Source: MH13 sp042140245
GTDB taxonomy: Bacteria > Pseudomonadota > Alphaproteobacteria > Rhizobiales > MH13
Direction: 5' to 3'
DNA: 64,000 bases
Assembly (NCBI RefSeq): GCF_042140245.1
Contig: NZ_CP159483.1
Coordinates: forward strand, 1,612,001 to 1,676,000
Shown here: piece after piece, positions 1 through 7,420 of the stretch
Layout of the letters: each line of letters begins with the position of its first letter
How positions within the stretch are numbered: the stretch's first letter is position 1
Notes under the pieces: model-generated
Databases searched by the model: none
Told to the model about the DNA's origin: nothing
The model's input: only the letters and a program-made list of their open reading frames with translations
Made by a program: the position numbers and the translations under genes

Positions 1-1302
1 AAGCCGTGTGACCTGATTGACGGACGTGATCACGACTATGACGCGCTGCTCGCCGATGCCAATGCGCGCGGTATCGATAGCGATCCAGAGCCTATGGACG
101 CCACTGATCCGCTCTACATTCTCTACACCTCTGGCACGACTGGTATCCCCAAGGGCGTGGTGCGCGACCATGGCGGCCACATGGTGGCCCTCAATTGGAC
201 GATGAGCGCGATTTACGACATGCAACCCGGCGACGTGTTTTGGGCAGCCTCCGACGTCGGTTGGGTGGTCGGTCATTCCTACATTGTCTACGCGCCTCTG
301 CTGGCCGGCTGCACGACCATTCTCTACGAAGGCAAACCGGTTGGTACGCCCGATCCAGGTGCGTTTTGGCGGGTGATTGAAGAGCACAAGGTGTCCTCCC
401 TCTTCACTGCACCGACGGCTTTCCGCGCGATCAAGAAGGAAGATCCTGACGGTGCCTTTATCGAGAAGTATGATCTGCACACACTCAAAACGCTTTTCTT
501 GGCCGGGGAGCGGGCAGATCCGGACACCATTGAATGGGCGCAAGAGAAGCTGCGCGTACCTGTGATCGACCATTGGTGGCAGACCGAAACTGGATGGGCC
601 ATTGCTGGCAACCCAGTCGGACTTGGCAAACTGCCGGTGAGGCTAGGATCCCCGACCGTGGCGATGCCTGGCTATGATGTGCAGGTGATTGATGATGCAG
701 GACACCCGGTGCCCGCCGACACACTTGGCAACATTGTGGTGAAACTGCCCCTGCCTCCGGGCTGTTTGCCGACACTTTGGAACAATGATGAGCGCTTCAA
801 GGCGTCTTATCTGGAAGAGTTTCCGGGCTACTACAAAACCGCGGATGCCGGGATGATCGACGGAGATGGCTATCTCTTCATCATGGCGCGCACCGATGAC
901 ATCATCAATGTTGCCGGACACAGGCTTTCCACCGGTGGCATGGAAGAGGTTCTTTCTGGCCACCCTGCTGTTGCGGAAGCGGCAGTGATCGGGGTCTCTG
1001 ATGCACTGAAGGGTCAGCTTCCAGCTGGCTTTGTGGTCACCAAAGATGGCGTCGATCTGCCGATGGAGCAGCTTGAAAAAGAGATGGTGGCGCTGGTGCG
1101 CGAGAAGATCGGGCCGGTGGCGGCCTTCAAAACAGTGATGGTGGTGGATCGTCTGCCGAAAACCCGTTCGGGCAAGATCTTGCGCGGAACCATGCGACAG
1201 ATCGCTGACGGCGAGCCTTACAAAATGCCTGCTACCATCGATGATCCTGCGATCTTGGATGAGATCAGTGGCGCACTGAAAACCAAAGGCTATGCAGCCT
1301 AG
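1..1302 (+). CDS. prpE: Propionyl-CoA synthetase-like acyl-CoA synthetase, 5' end missing
   Basis: The frame is open from base 1, so the gene enters from outside the window. The 433 residues seen are the C-terminal two thirds of an ANL-superfamily acyl-CoA synthetase. Visible are the P-loop YTSGTTGIPKG (near residue 40 of the fragment), the DHWWQTETGW stretch typical of PrpE/ACSS3-type enzymes, the YKTADAG hinge region, and the C-terminal LPKTRSGKILRG segment holding the catalytic lysine that AMP-activates the acid. Family members of this type are about 630 residues, so roughly 200 are missing. The reaction is acyl-adenylate formation followed by CoA transfer, with propionate or another short-chain acid as likely substrate. 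The SDR gene follows on the same strand after about 110 bases. Acetyl-CoA synthetase is the alternative reading. Confidence 0.85.
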   Translation, partial: KPCDLIDGRDHDYDALLADANARGIDSDPEPMDATDPLYILYTSGTTGIPKGVVRDHGGHMVALNWTMSAIYDMQPGDVFWAASDVGWVVGHSYIVYAPLLAGCTTILYEGKPVGTPDPGAFWRVIEEHKVSSLFTAPTAFRAIKKEDPDGAFIEKYDLHTLKTLFLAGERADPDTIEWAQEKLRVPVIDHWWQTETGWAIAGNPVGLGKLPVRLGSPTVAMPGYDVQVIDDAGHPVPADTLGNIVVKLPLPPGCLPTLWNNDERFKASYLEEFPGYYKTADAGMIDGDGYLFIMARTDDIINVAGHRLSTGGMEEVLSGHPAVAEAAVIGVSDALKGQLPAGFVVTKDGVDLPMEQLEKEMVALVREKIGPVAAFKTVMVVDRLPKTRSGKILRGTMRQIADGEPYKMPATIDDPAILDEISGALKTKGYAA

Positions 1303-1413
1303 CGATCGGGCCGAGCGAAGCAGTGTACGATCACTTATGATTGCACGCTGCTTGTCCGCCCAACGCCCGACGCGTTAAACGCGGCGCATCTTCAACAGAA
1401 TTAGGAACACTTC

Positions 1414-2217
1414 ATGGCCGTCAGTTTCGCACTGGAACGCAAGACCGCAATCGTCACCGGTGCCGCGCACGGGATCGGGTTGGCCATTGCCGAACGTTTC
1501 GTCGAAGAGGGCATGAAAGTCATCGTCGCCGATGTGGACGACAGCGCTGGCCAAGACGTGGTGGAGCGGCTGTCGACTGTTGGTGAGGCGACCTATGTGC
1601 ATTGCGATGTGTCAGACCGACTGGATGTGCGCAATCTGCTTGCTAAGAGCCTCGAGGCCTATGGCGAGATTGATGTGTTGGTCGCCAATGCAGGTATTGT
1701 TCACACCGCAGACTTTTTGGAGATTGATGAGGCTGATTTCGACCGGGTGATCGGCGTGAATCTGAAAGGTGTCTTCCTTACATGCCAAGCCGTCGCCAAG
1801 CATATGGTGGAGCGGGTGGAGGCAGGTGAAAAGCCGGGCACAATCATCACCATGTCGAGCGTGAACGCTGAGCTCGCGATCCCCAACCAAGCGCCTTACG
1901 TGGCCTCGAAAGGCGGGGTGCGGCAGCTGACAAAGGTGATGGCCCTATCTCTCGCCAAGCATGGCATCCGGGTCAACGCCATCGGGCCGGGCACGATCAT
2001 GACCAAGTTGGTGGAAGATGTGTTGGCTGACGATGACATTCGCCAGCGCATGATGACCCGCACGCCCATCGGTCGCATCGGTGAGGCGAGCGAAATTGCC
2101 TCCATCGCGGCCTTTTTGGCCAGCGAGCAGGCAAGCTACATCACTGGCCAAACGCTCTATGCCGATGGCGGTCGGTTGGGGCTGAACTACACCGTGCCGG
2201 TCGAGCCGAGCGCTTAA
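1414..2217 (+). CDS. SDR family NAD(P)-dependent oxidoreductase
   Basis: A 267-residue classical short-chain dehydrogenase/reductase. The cofactor motif TGAAHGIG is at residues 15-22, an aspartate at residue 40 (end of the second strand) favours NAD over NADP, NAG is at 92-94, and the catalytic Ser (148/149), Tyr162 and Lys166 are in place in the YxxxK context. The C-terminus ends with the usual ITGQTLYADGG motif. The ATG at 1414 has AGGA about eight bases upstream. The substrate cannot be read from sequence. Relatives include 3-hydroxyacyl, glucose and polyol dehydrogenases. Lying behind an acyl-CoA synthetase gene on the same strand, it may act on short-chain acid or alcohol metabolism, which is inference only. 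Confidence 0.85.
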   Translation: MAVSFALERKTAIVTGAAHGIGLAIAERFVEEGMKVIVADVDDSAGQDVVERLSTVGEATYVHCDVSDRLDVRNLLAKSLEAYGEIDVLVANAGIVHTADFLEIDEADFDRVIGVNLKGVFLTCQAVAKHMVERVEAGEKPGTIITMSSVNAELAIPNQAPYVASKGGVRQLTKVMALSLAKHGIRVNAIGPGTIMTKLVEDVLADDDIRQRMMTRTPIGRIGEASEIASIAAFLASEQASYITGQTLYADGGRLGLNYTVPVEPSA

Positions 2218-2221
2218 CGCC

Positions 2222-3007
2222 TTACGATTTCTCGTCGGCGCCTGTGTCTTCGTCGGATGGGCTGGTCAGTTCTTTCAGCTTGGCAAACACAGAATCAGCA
2301 TCAAGATCGTCTTGCGCTTCTTGAGCAGCCTCTTCTTCCTGCTCAGCGGAAGGTTCGCTGACGCCAAACACCTCTTCGATGCCAGCCTCTTCTTCGCTGG
2401 GGAATTCGGTTGGCGTGGTGGCGGCCAACGCTTCTTCGGCTGTCAGCAGCACAGGGCCAGCTGCTTCGATGGCTGGTGGTGCATTGCGTGACGCCTTCTG
2501 CACTTCCAAATCCAGCTCGATCTGTTTGCACAGACCCAAGGTTACTGGATCCATCGGTGTAAGGTTTGCCGCGTTCCAGTGCGCGCCAGAGCGGATCGAT
2601 TCAATGGTGTTTTTCGTCGTACCGACCAAACGCATGATCTGTGCGTCTTTGAGTTCCTTGTGGTTGCGCAACAACCAAAGGATCGCATTGGGGCGGTCAT
2701 GGCGGCGTGACACCGGGGTGTAGCGCGGCCCGCGCTTTTTCGAACTGGTTGCAACCACCGTTTTGGCTGGCTGCAGTTTTAGGTCGAGCGCTGGGTTCTC
2801 TTCAGCAGCGGTAATCTGCTCGCGAGTCAGTTGGCCTGTTTGCAGCGGATCGAGGCCTTTGATGCCTTGAGCAGCTTCTCCATCGGCGATGGCTTTCACC
2901 TCAAGCGGGTGAAGTGCACAAAACTTGGCGATCTGATCAAACGTCAGCGCGGTGTTATCAACCAACCAAACGGCGGTGGCTTTGGGCATCAAAAGGGTGT
3001 CGGCCAT
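2222..3007 (-). CDS. trcR: Cell-cycle transcriptional regulator TrcR (DUF1013)
   Basis: The first 190 or so residues match the DUF1013 family, conserved in alphaproteobacteria and named TrcR after the Caulobacter protein. Recognisable segments are the N-terminal LMPKATAVWLVDNTALTFDQ and a helix-turn-helix-like stretch around LKDAQIMRLVGTTKNTIESIR (residues about 115-140), consistent with DNA binding. After about residue 190 the protein becomes very acidic (Glu/Asp/Ala-rich) to its end at 261, which looks disordered. It ends four bases after the convergent SDR gene. It is likely monocistronic, and its upstream region carries two CGGTTGCA repeats (3123-3130 and 3136-3143). Family identification is firm; the target genes are not visible here. 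Confidence 0.85.
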   Translation of the reverse strand: MADTLLMPKATAVWLVDNTALTFDQIAKFCALHPLEVKAIADGEAAQGIKGLDPLQTGQLTREQITAAEENPALDLKLQPAKTVVATSSKKRGPRYTPVSRRHDRPNAILWLLRNHKELKDAQIMRLVGTTKNTIESIRSGAHWNAANLTPMDPVTLGLCKQIELDLEVQKASRNAPPAIEAAGPVLLTAEEALAATTPTEFPSEEEAGIEEVFGVSEPSAEQEEEAAQEAQDDLDADSVFAKLKELTSPSDEDTGADEKS

Positions 3008-3154
3008 GGTGGAATCCTAACAATAAGGCTCTTCAGGCCCGGTCGGACTGTTTCCGATCGCGGGGCCGAGCATCTTGATAATGATGTCGGGGAGGTGGGA
3101 ACCGTATAGTAAATTTACAAACCGGTTGCAATGGTCGGTTGCAGTTTGCCCACG

Positions 3155-3475
3155 CTAAGCTTTGCACCAAGCCTTGTGCAAATAGGCGATGAGGCCGGCG
3201 ATCTCGTCCGATGCCAACGTATAATAGATGGTGGTTCCATCGCGGCGGGTTGCTACCAAACCATGGGCGCGCAGCAAAGCCAGATGCTGTGAGAGCGTGG
3301 TGGGTTTGCTTCCAGTGAGCTCAGCCAAGGCACCTACGGACTTCTCGCCATCCACCAAGTGGCACACCGCCAGCAGGCGCGCCGGGGCGCTGAGCAGCTT
3401 GAGAATCTCTGTCACTTCGCCAACATTGTCGGCCATGGAAGCAGCGGTGGGACGTTCAACGGTGTCTGTCGACAT
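3155..3475 (-). CDS. ArsR-family repressor of the BigR/SqrR persulfide-sensor type
   Basis: A 106-residue winged-helix ArsR protein. The recognition helix lies in GSKPTTLSQHLALLRAHGLV (residues about 55-74), followed by the wing RRDGTTIYYTL. It has exactly two cysteines, Cys38 (in RLLAVCHLVDGE) and Cys104 (in HKAWCKA), 66 residues apart. From memory this is the position and spacing of the two redox cysteines in BigR and SqrR, which form a polysulfide bridge and release DNA in response to reactive sulfur. The metal-binding ELCVCDL motif of metal-type ArsR proteins is absent. It follows the membrane-protein gene at 3527-4756 by 51 bases on the same strand and is probably co-transcribed with it. 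Assignment to ArsR is firm; the persulfide role is inferred from the cysteines. Confidence 0.85.
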   Translation of the reverse strand: MSTDTVERPTAASMADNVGEVTEILKLLSAPARLLAVCHLVDGEKSVGALAELTGSKPTTLSQHLALLRAHGLVATRRDGTTIYYTLASDEIAGLIAYLHKAWCKA

Positions 3476-3490
3476 GAGGGGCTCACAGTA

Positions 3491-3515
3491 CCACGGGCTG
3501 GTATCCAGCCCGTGG
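3491..3515 (-). promoter_or_regulatory. Intercistronic hairpin before the arsR-type gene
   Basis: CCACGGGCTGG at 3491-3501 is followed, after a TAT loop, by its exact reverse complement at 3505-3515. This gives a perfect 11-bp GC-rich stem just downstream of the membrane-protein stop and 16 bases before the repressor start. No T-run follows on the minus strand, so it is not a canonical intrinsic terminator. It could stabilise the upstream message, tune read-through, or act as a binding site. Confidence 0.55.
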
Positions 3516-3526
3516 ATTGTTTGGGT

Positions 3527-4756
3527 TTATGCGGTCGCGGCGGTGTTTAGGGGCGCTGCCGGTGCCTGACGCATCAGTTTAGCAAGCAGCTTGAAGAACA
3601 GCCAGATGGCCAGCACTTGGAACGCCAACGGAATGGCCGTTACGCTCCAATAAGCAACGCCGAACTCGGCAATGAGACCGGTGGCGACCAAGCCCTTGTT
3701 GATGAGGAAGTGACCCATCACTGAGAACGCCACCACAGGGCAGAGTAGGGCGAGTGATCCAGGAGAGGATTCAGGTCCACTGACAAAGCGAGCCAGATAG
3801 TTTGTCTTCTTCAGCGCACCCCAGCCGGCGGCAAGCAGAAGGATCTGTGCGGCGAAGAAGGTGGTAAGCATCATGAAGGTGCTACCAGCCGATGTGGGCA
3901 GATCAAAGTGGACATGCAAGCCATGGTTTTGGCGCAGGAAGGCAATGCCAAGAACGGTGAGGATCGGTACGCCAATCATCAGAGTAGGGGCGCCGTCAGC
4001 GGCGAGGCCATTCTCCATCATGGAGCGCACGCCAAGCGAAAGTGCGATGAGGCCCTGAACAATGGATGCCAGAATAAAAAGCGTGGACAGGCCAAGCGAG
4101 AACGCCACGGTGATGGCGTTTGTGGACATGGCGGCTGGCGCGGCCAAACCGACACCGATCATAGCGAAGGCGAAGGCTGGCAGCATCTGCGCCAGCGAGT
4201 TGTTTTTGGTGCAATCCAGTCCGCCGCCTAAGGCCTTGCTGGCAAAGCGCGCGAACAGCTTGAACGCATAGTATCCGATGATGGCGAAGGCGATCATAGC
4301 CAGTGGGAAGAGATATTCGACCACGCTCCAAAGGTTCGGCACGAACACCAAGCCGAGAATGAAACCGGCATTGACCGCCATGGCAAAGGCCAGTGGCATC
4401 GCCATGATTTGGCTTCCGGCATTGCTTGCCATGAGGGTTTGGTAGCCTTCGGTGCGGGCGAACTGGCGCAAACGTTGCACATTCCAGACAAGCAGCCGGA
4501 CCAGCGTCGCAGCAAAAAAGGCGATACCAGCCAAGGCGATGGAGATGGTCGCTTGCATGGCAAGGCCGCCGCTGGAAAACGCGGTCATGATGTCTTCGAA
4601 CACGGGCACGGGCTGGTCGGGATGCGGGACCCAGAACATCAGCATCATGAAGAAAGTGACGATGAGACCTCCTGCTCCCAGGGCGGCGAGGAACATCAAG
4701 GGGCTATAGGGTGGTTGCCCCGGTTGGGGCGGCGTAGTGGTTGAACGCGCTGTCAT
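3527..4756 (-). CDS. Polytopic membrane protein, probable TsoY-like sulfur-related transporter
   Basis: A 409-residue, very hydrophobic protein with about ten predicted membrane helices, a Pro-rich cytoplasmic N-terminus (residues 1-20) and an Ala/Pro tail. It contains only two cysteines, Cys182 (in GGLDCTKNNS) and Cys339 (in LALLCPVVA), both beside or inside membrane segments. I associate this layout with the family called TsoY (seleno)protein, but could not check this. Here the codon at residue 182 is TGC, so the protein is an ordinary Cys form. It is the first gene of an operon with the two-cysteine ArsR regulator, and BigR-type regulons elsewhere encode membrane proteins handling sulfur species. 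Export or import of a sulfur compound is the working inference. A tellurite-resistance/dicarboxylate (TDT) relative is an alternative. Confidence 0.6.
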   Translation of the reverse strand: MTARSTTTPPQPGQPPYSPLMFLAALGAGGLIVTFFMMLMFWVPHPDQPVPVFEDIMTAFSSGGLAMQATISIALAGIAFFAATLVRLLVWNVQRLRQFARTEGYQTLMASNAGSQIMAMPLAFAMAVNAGFILGLVFVPNLWSVVEYLFPLAMIAFAIIGYYAFKLFARFASKALGGGLDCTKNNSLAQMLPAFAFAMIGVGLAAPAAMSTNAITVAFSLGLSTLFILASIVQGLIALSLGVRSMMENGLAADGAPTLMIGVPILTVLGIAFLRQNHGLHVHFDLPTSAGSTFMMLTTFFAAQILLLAAGWGALKKTNYLARFVSGPESSPGSLALLCPVVAFSVMGHFLINKGLVATGLIAEFGVAYWSVTAIPLAFQVLAIWLFFKLLAKLMRQAPAAPLNTAATA

Positions 4757-4780
4757 GGCGAAACTCCATTTCTTTTTATC

Positions 4781-4794
4781 TTTGTATATACAAA
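4781..4794. promoter_or_regulatory. Putative operator palindrome TTTGTATATACAAA
   Basis: A perfect 14-base palindrome in an AT-rich patch (about 4771-4802) of an otherwise GC-rich region, 24 bases upstream of the membrane-protein start and over the place where a promoter or transcript start would lie. ArsR-family repressors typically bind AT-rich inverted repeats of this kind, and the operon's second gene is such a repressor, so autoregulation is the natural reading. Confidence 0.55.
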
Positions 4795-4862
4795 TATATA
4801 GATTGCGAGTCTACCCGCCTTTGGTTGAACGCAGGTTCTGGTTCTACCTGTTTCTTGGTGGC

Positions 4863-5873
4863 CTAGGGACGCAGGATGATCTTGCCCATATGCTTTGAGC
4901 TTTCCATGCGTTCGTGCGCTTTGCTGGCGTCTTGGAGCGGAAAGACGGAGTCGACGTGAATCTTCACATCGCCCGACTCAATCAGTGGCCAGACATGATG
5001 CAGCACATCGTCGGCTAGTTGCGCTTTGAACGCATCGGAGCGTGCGCGCAGTGTGGACCCGGTGTGGGTAAGCCGCTTTAGCATCAGGCGTGAGAAATCA
5101 GCCTCAACGCTTGCGCCATTCAGGAAAGCGATCTGGACGATGCGCCCTTCAACGGCGGCGGCTTTCCAGTTGCGCTCAATATAGTCACCGCCGACCATAT
5201 CCAGGATCACGTTGGCGCCCTTGCCATCGGTCGCGGCCTTTGTGCCTTCCACATAGTCTTCTTCTAGATAGTTGAAGGCGTGGTCGGCGCCGAGCTCGCG
5301 CATGGCGGCGCATTTTTCGTCTGATCCGGCTGTGGCCAGCACGGTCGCGCCATGGGCCTTGGCCAGTTGGATCGCCATCATGCCGATGCCTGATGTGCCG
5401 CCGTGGACCAGAAATGTCTCACCCTCAGTGAGGCCGCCCCGGTCAAACACGTTTGACCAAACCGTCAAGGCGGTTTCGGGAATGCCTGCTGCGGCTTCTA
5501 TCGAAAGGCCTTCGGGGATCGGCAGGGCGTGGCGCTCGTCGGCAACGCAATGGTCAGCATAGCCACCACCAGTGACCAAAGCTGTCACCTGTTCGCCAAT
5601 CTCGTAGCGCTCAGCGCCGCGCGCACGCGCCACCACGGTGCCGGCAATTTCCAGCCCCGGGATATCGCTTGCGCCCTTTGGCGGCGGGTACGCCCCAACG
5701 CGTTGCAGAACATCTGGGCGGTTAACCCCGGCAGCTTCCACTTTGATCAGGATTTTGTGGTCATCCAGATGGTGTGGCATGGGCCGGGTGCCTGGCACCA
5801 AAACATCCGGCCCGCCTGGTCTGTCGATGGTGATGACGTTGATGCTGCTGGGGAGATCGGAAAAGCTGCTCAT
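4863..5873 (-). CDS. NAD(P)H-quinone oxidoreductase (zinc-independent MDR, PIG3-like)
   Basis: A 336-residue medium-chain dehydrogenase/reductase of the quinone oxidoreductase group. The GroES-like N-terminal half includes VEAAGVNRPDVLQRVGAYPPPKGASD, and the Rossmann half has VHGGTSGIGMMAIQLAKA, giving NADPH binding. No zinc-ligand pattern of alcohol dehydrogenases is seen. The start at 5873 (MSSFSDLPSS) gives the family length; a longer open frame reaches 5999 but would add an atypical basic leader and overlap the divergent DUF1192 gene. It likely reduces quinones or other electrophilic enones in the cytosol. It sits head to head with the DUF1192 gene, so both promoters share about 90 bases. 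Confidence 0.85.
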   Translation of the reverse strand: MSSFSDLPSSINVITIDRPGGPDVLVPGTRPMPHHLDDHKILIKVEAAGVNRPDVLQRVGAYPPPKGASDIPGLEIAGTVVARARGAERYEIGEQVTALVTGGGYADHCVADERHALPIPEGLSIEAAAGIPETALTVWSNVFDRGGLTEGETFLVHGGTSGIGMMAIQLAKAHGATVLATAGSDEKCAAMRELGADHAFNYLEEDYVEGTKAATDGKGANVILDMVGGDYIERNWKAAAVEGRIVQIAFLNGASVEADFSRLMLKRLTHTGSTLRARSDAFKAQLADDVLHHVWPLIESGDVKIHVDSVFPLQDASKAHERMESSKHMGKIILRP

Positions 5874-5962
5874 GATGTGCCACTTGTTGTGCGAGAGGGT
5901 CAGACGGTATGATGTCTCAACGCATAGCGCCGCAAATGGCTTCAATGAAGGGGGACAATGTG

Positions 5963-6157
5963 ATGGATATCGATCTGGAACCCAAGCCCAAGCCGACAAT
6001 CACGGTGGGCGAGGATTTGTCTGATGCCTCGGTCGGCGAGTTGGCCGAGCGCATTGAAGCCTTGCGTGGCGAGATCGCCCGCTGCGAAGAGGCAATGACA
6101 TCCAAGGATGCCGCACGCCTTGCCGCTGATGCGGTGTTTGGGGCACCAAAATCCTGA
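5963..6157 (+). CDS. DUF1192 domain-containing small protein
   Basis: A 64-residue acidic protein matching DUF1192, a short family restricted to alphaproteobacteria. The signature LEPKPKPTITVGEDLSDASVGELAERIEALRGEIARCEEAM is complete, followed by a short tail. The second half should form a coiled coil (heptads over residues about 22-48). The start at 5963 (MDIDLEPK) is chosen because family members begin there and GGGGG lies five to ten bases upstream; an earlier ATG at 5909 would add 18 unconserved residues. The function is unknown; no enzyme motif or membrane segment is present. Confidence 0.8.
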   Translation: MDIDLEPKPKPTITVGEDLSDASVGELAERIEALRGEIARCEEAMTSKDAARLAADAVFGAPKS

Positions 6158-6160
6158 GGT

Positions 6161-6607
6161 TCAGGTAAACTTCACGAGCGCCGCACCCGCCAACACCAGA
6201 CTCGCGCCGCTTGCTTTGAGCCAGGTAATGGAGCTTTGCGCTGTGCCGAAGGCGCCCAAATGGTCGAGCAGCAGTGCTGTCACCAACTGCCCGGCAATGA
6301 TCAGCACAGCGGCTGAGCCAACGCCAAGTTTGGGCACCAGATAGACCACCGCCAGAATATAAAGCGTCGCGATGATGCCGCCGATCCAAGCGGAGACGGG
6401 TACCGCCTTCATGGCTGCCAGACCGGGTAAGGGCGTGCGCGCGATGAGCAGCACCAAACCCGTGGCGAGAACCCCGGTCAGGAACACGAAGAAAGACGCC
6501 ACCACAGGGCCTCTGAGCGCGGTGCCCAACTGGCCGTTGAAGGCCAGCTGGAGCGGGATCATAGCGCCCGTTGCCAGCGCCATTGCAACAAGGGTCATCT
6601 GTCCCAT
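6161..6607 (-). CDS. DMT family transporter, YdcZ/DUF606 type
   Basis: A 148-residue protein with five hydrophobic helices and the half-size architecture of the YdcZ (DUF606) branch of the drug/metabolite transporter superfamily. It has the typical motifs PLQLAFNGQLG near the N-terminus and AAVLIIAGQLVTALLLDHLG in the middle. Half-size members work as dimers in the inner membrane; the substrate is unknown. The ATG at 6607 lies nine bases after the stop of the upstream DJ-1-like gene, so the two are an operon; a GTG at 6616 directly abutting that stop is possible. It ends three bases from the convergent DUF1192 gene. Confidence 0.8.
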   Translation of the reverse strand: MGQMTLVAMALATGAMIPLQLAFNGQLGTALRGPVVASFFVFLTGVLATGLVLLIARTPLPGLAAMKAVPVSAWIGGIIATLYILAVVYLVPKLGVGSAAVLIIAGQLVTALLLDHLGAFGTAQSSITWLKASGASLVLAGAALVKFT

Positions 6608-6616
6608 GGTCAACAC

Positions 6617-7327
6617 CTAGCTGCGGAGAGCGGCGATAACTTCGCGTGCGGCTGCGCCTGCTGAAACTTGTTGTTGGCCGGTGATCAAACTGCCATCGCG
6701 AATGGCGAACTCCTCCATCGGGCTTGCCACCTCGAATTGCGTGTCGGGCAGTTTTTTGGCTTCGGTCTCAATCCAGAAGGGTTGGATTTTTTGGCCAACA
6801 GCCTTTTCGGCATACTCTTCCTCAGCGTTGGCAAACCCGGTCCAGCGCTTGCCTTTCACCAGAAGATCGCCGTTTGAAAGCTTGGCTTTCAAAAGCACGC
6901 AGGTGCCGTGACAGACAGCGGCTGTTGGTTTGCCAGCCTCGTAAAAACTGGCCAGAAAGTCCTGCGTCGCCATATCATCGATCATGGTGACCATTGGCCC
7001 TTGGCCACCGACCACGAACACAGCGTCGTAGTTGTCGGCGTTGAGGTCAGAGAGTTTCGGTGTACCTTTGAGCAGCGCCATCTTGTCGGGCGATTGCTTG
7101 AAAGCCAGGGAGATGGTGTCTTCAGCGGAGTAACCGCTTTCATCTTCTGGATCAGAATACGCATCGGCTTCCAAGTCGCCGCCGTTGGGAGAGGCGATGG
7201 TAATGGCGTGTCCGGCATCCTGAAAAGCTTCGAAAGCGTGGGTGAGTTCGGCCCACCAAAAACCGATCGGCCAGCCGGTCACCGGCGATGTGGCGGGGTT
7301 GGAGACGATCATAAGAATGTGAGGCAT
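6617..7327 (-). CDS. Type 1 glutamine amidotransferase-like DJ-1/PfpI protein (Hsp31 type)
   Basis: A 236-residue DJ-1/PfpI superfamily protein. The nucleophile elbow AVCHGTCVLL (residues about 135-144) supplies the conserved cysteine followed by histidine. An upstream glutamate in the DPEDESGYS region and the insert typical of class I Hsp31-like glyoxalase/chaperones are visible. Family members act as glyoxalase III, deglycase-like enzymes or holdases. It is divergent to a LysR-type regulator gene and upstream of the YdcZ transporter gene, an arrangement suggesting LysR control of a small electrophile or stress response. The enzymatic role is inference from the family. Confidence 0.8.
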   Translation of the reverse strand: MPHILMIVSNPATSPVTGWPIGFWWAELTHAFEAFQDAGHAITIASPNGGDLEADAYSDPEDESGYSAEDTISLAFKQSPDKMALLKGTPKLSDLNADNYDAVFVVGGQGPMVTMIDDMATQDFLASFYEAGKPTAAVCHGTCVLLKAKLSNGDLLVKGKRWTGFANAEEEYAEKAVGQKIQPFWIETEAKKLPDTQFEVASPMEEFAIRDGSLITGQQQVSAGAAAREVIAALRS

Positions 7328-7395
7328 GAGGTTTTCCTGTCGATGGGTTGGCCGCTCTTGCGGGCCGTCAGCAACAGGATTAGGTGGTAGGTGTA

Positions 7396-7420
7396 TTCAA
7401 TGAAACTGAAATAACTTCAT
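7396..7420. promoter_or_regulatory. Possible LysR-type binding site in divergent promoter
   Basis: The 91-base region between the DJ-1-like and lysR genes contains TTCAATGAA (7396-7404), then TGAA and TTCA arms (7407-7410 and 7416-7419) overlapping the lysR start codon. Such interrupted dyads in divergent promoters fit LysR-type autoregulation, but the motif is short and AT-biased. Confidence 0.3.

Noticed and set aside
4211..4213. Possible selenocysteine position in the TsoY-like protein
   Set aside because: The codon at residue 182 reads TGC on the minus strand, an ordinary cysteine; no TGA lies in frame.
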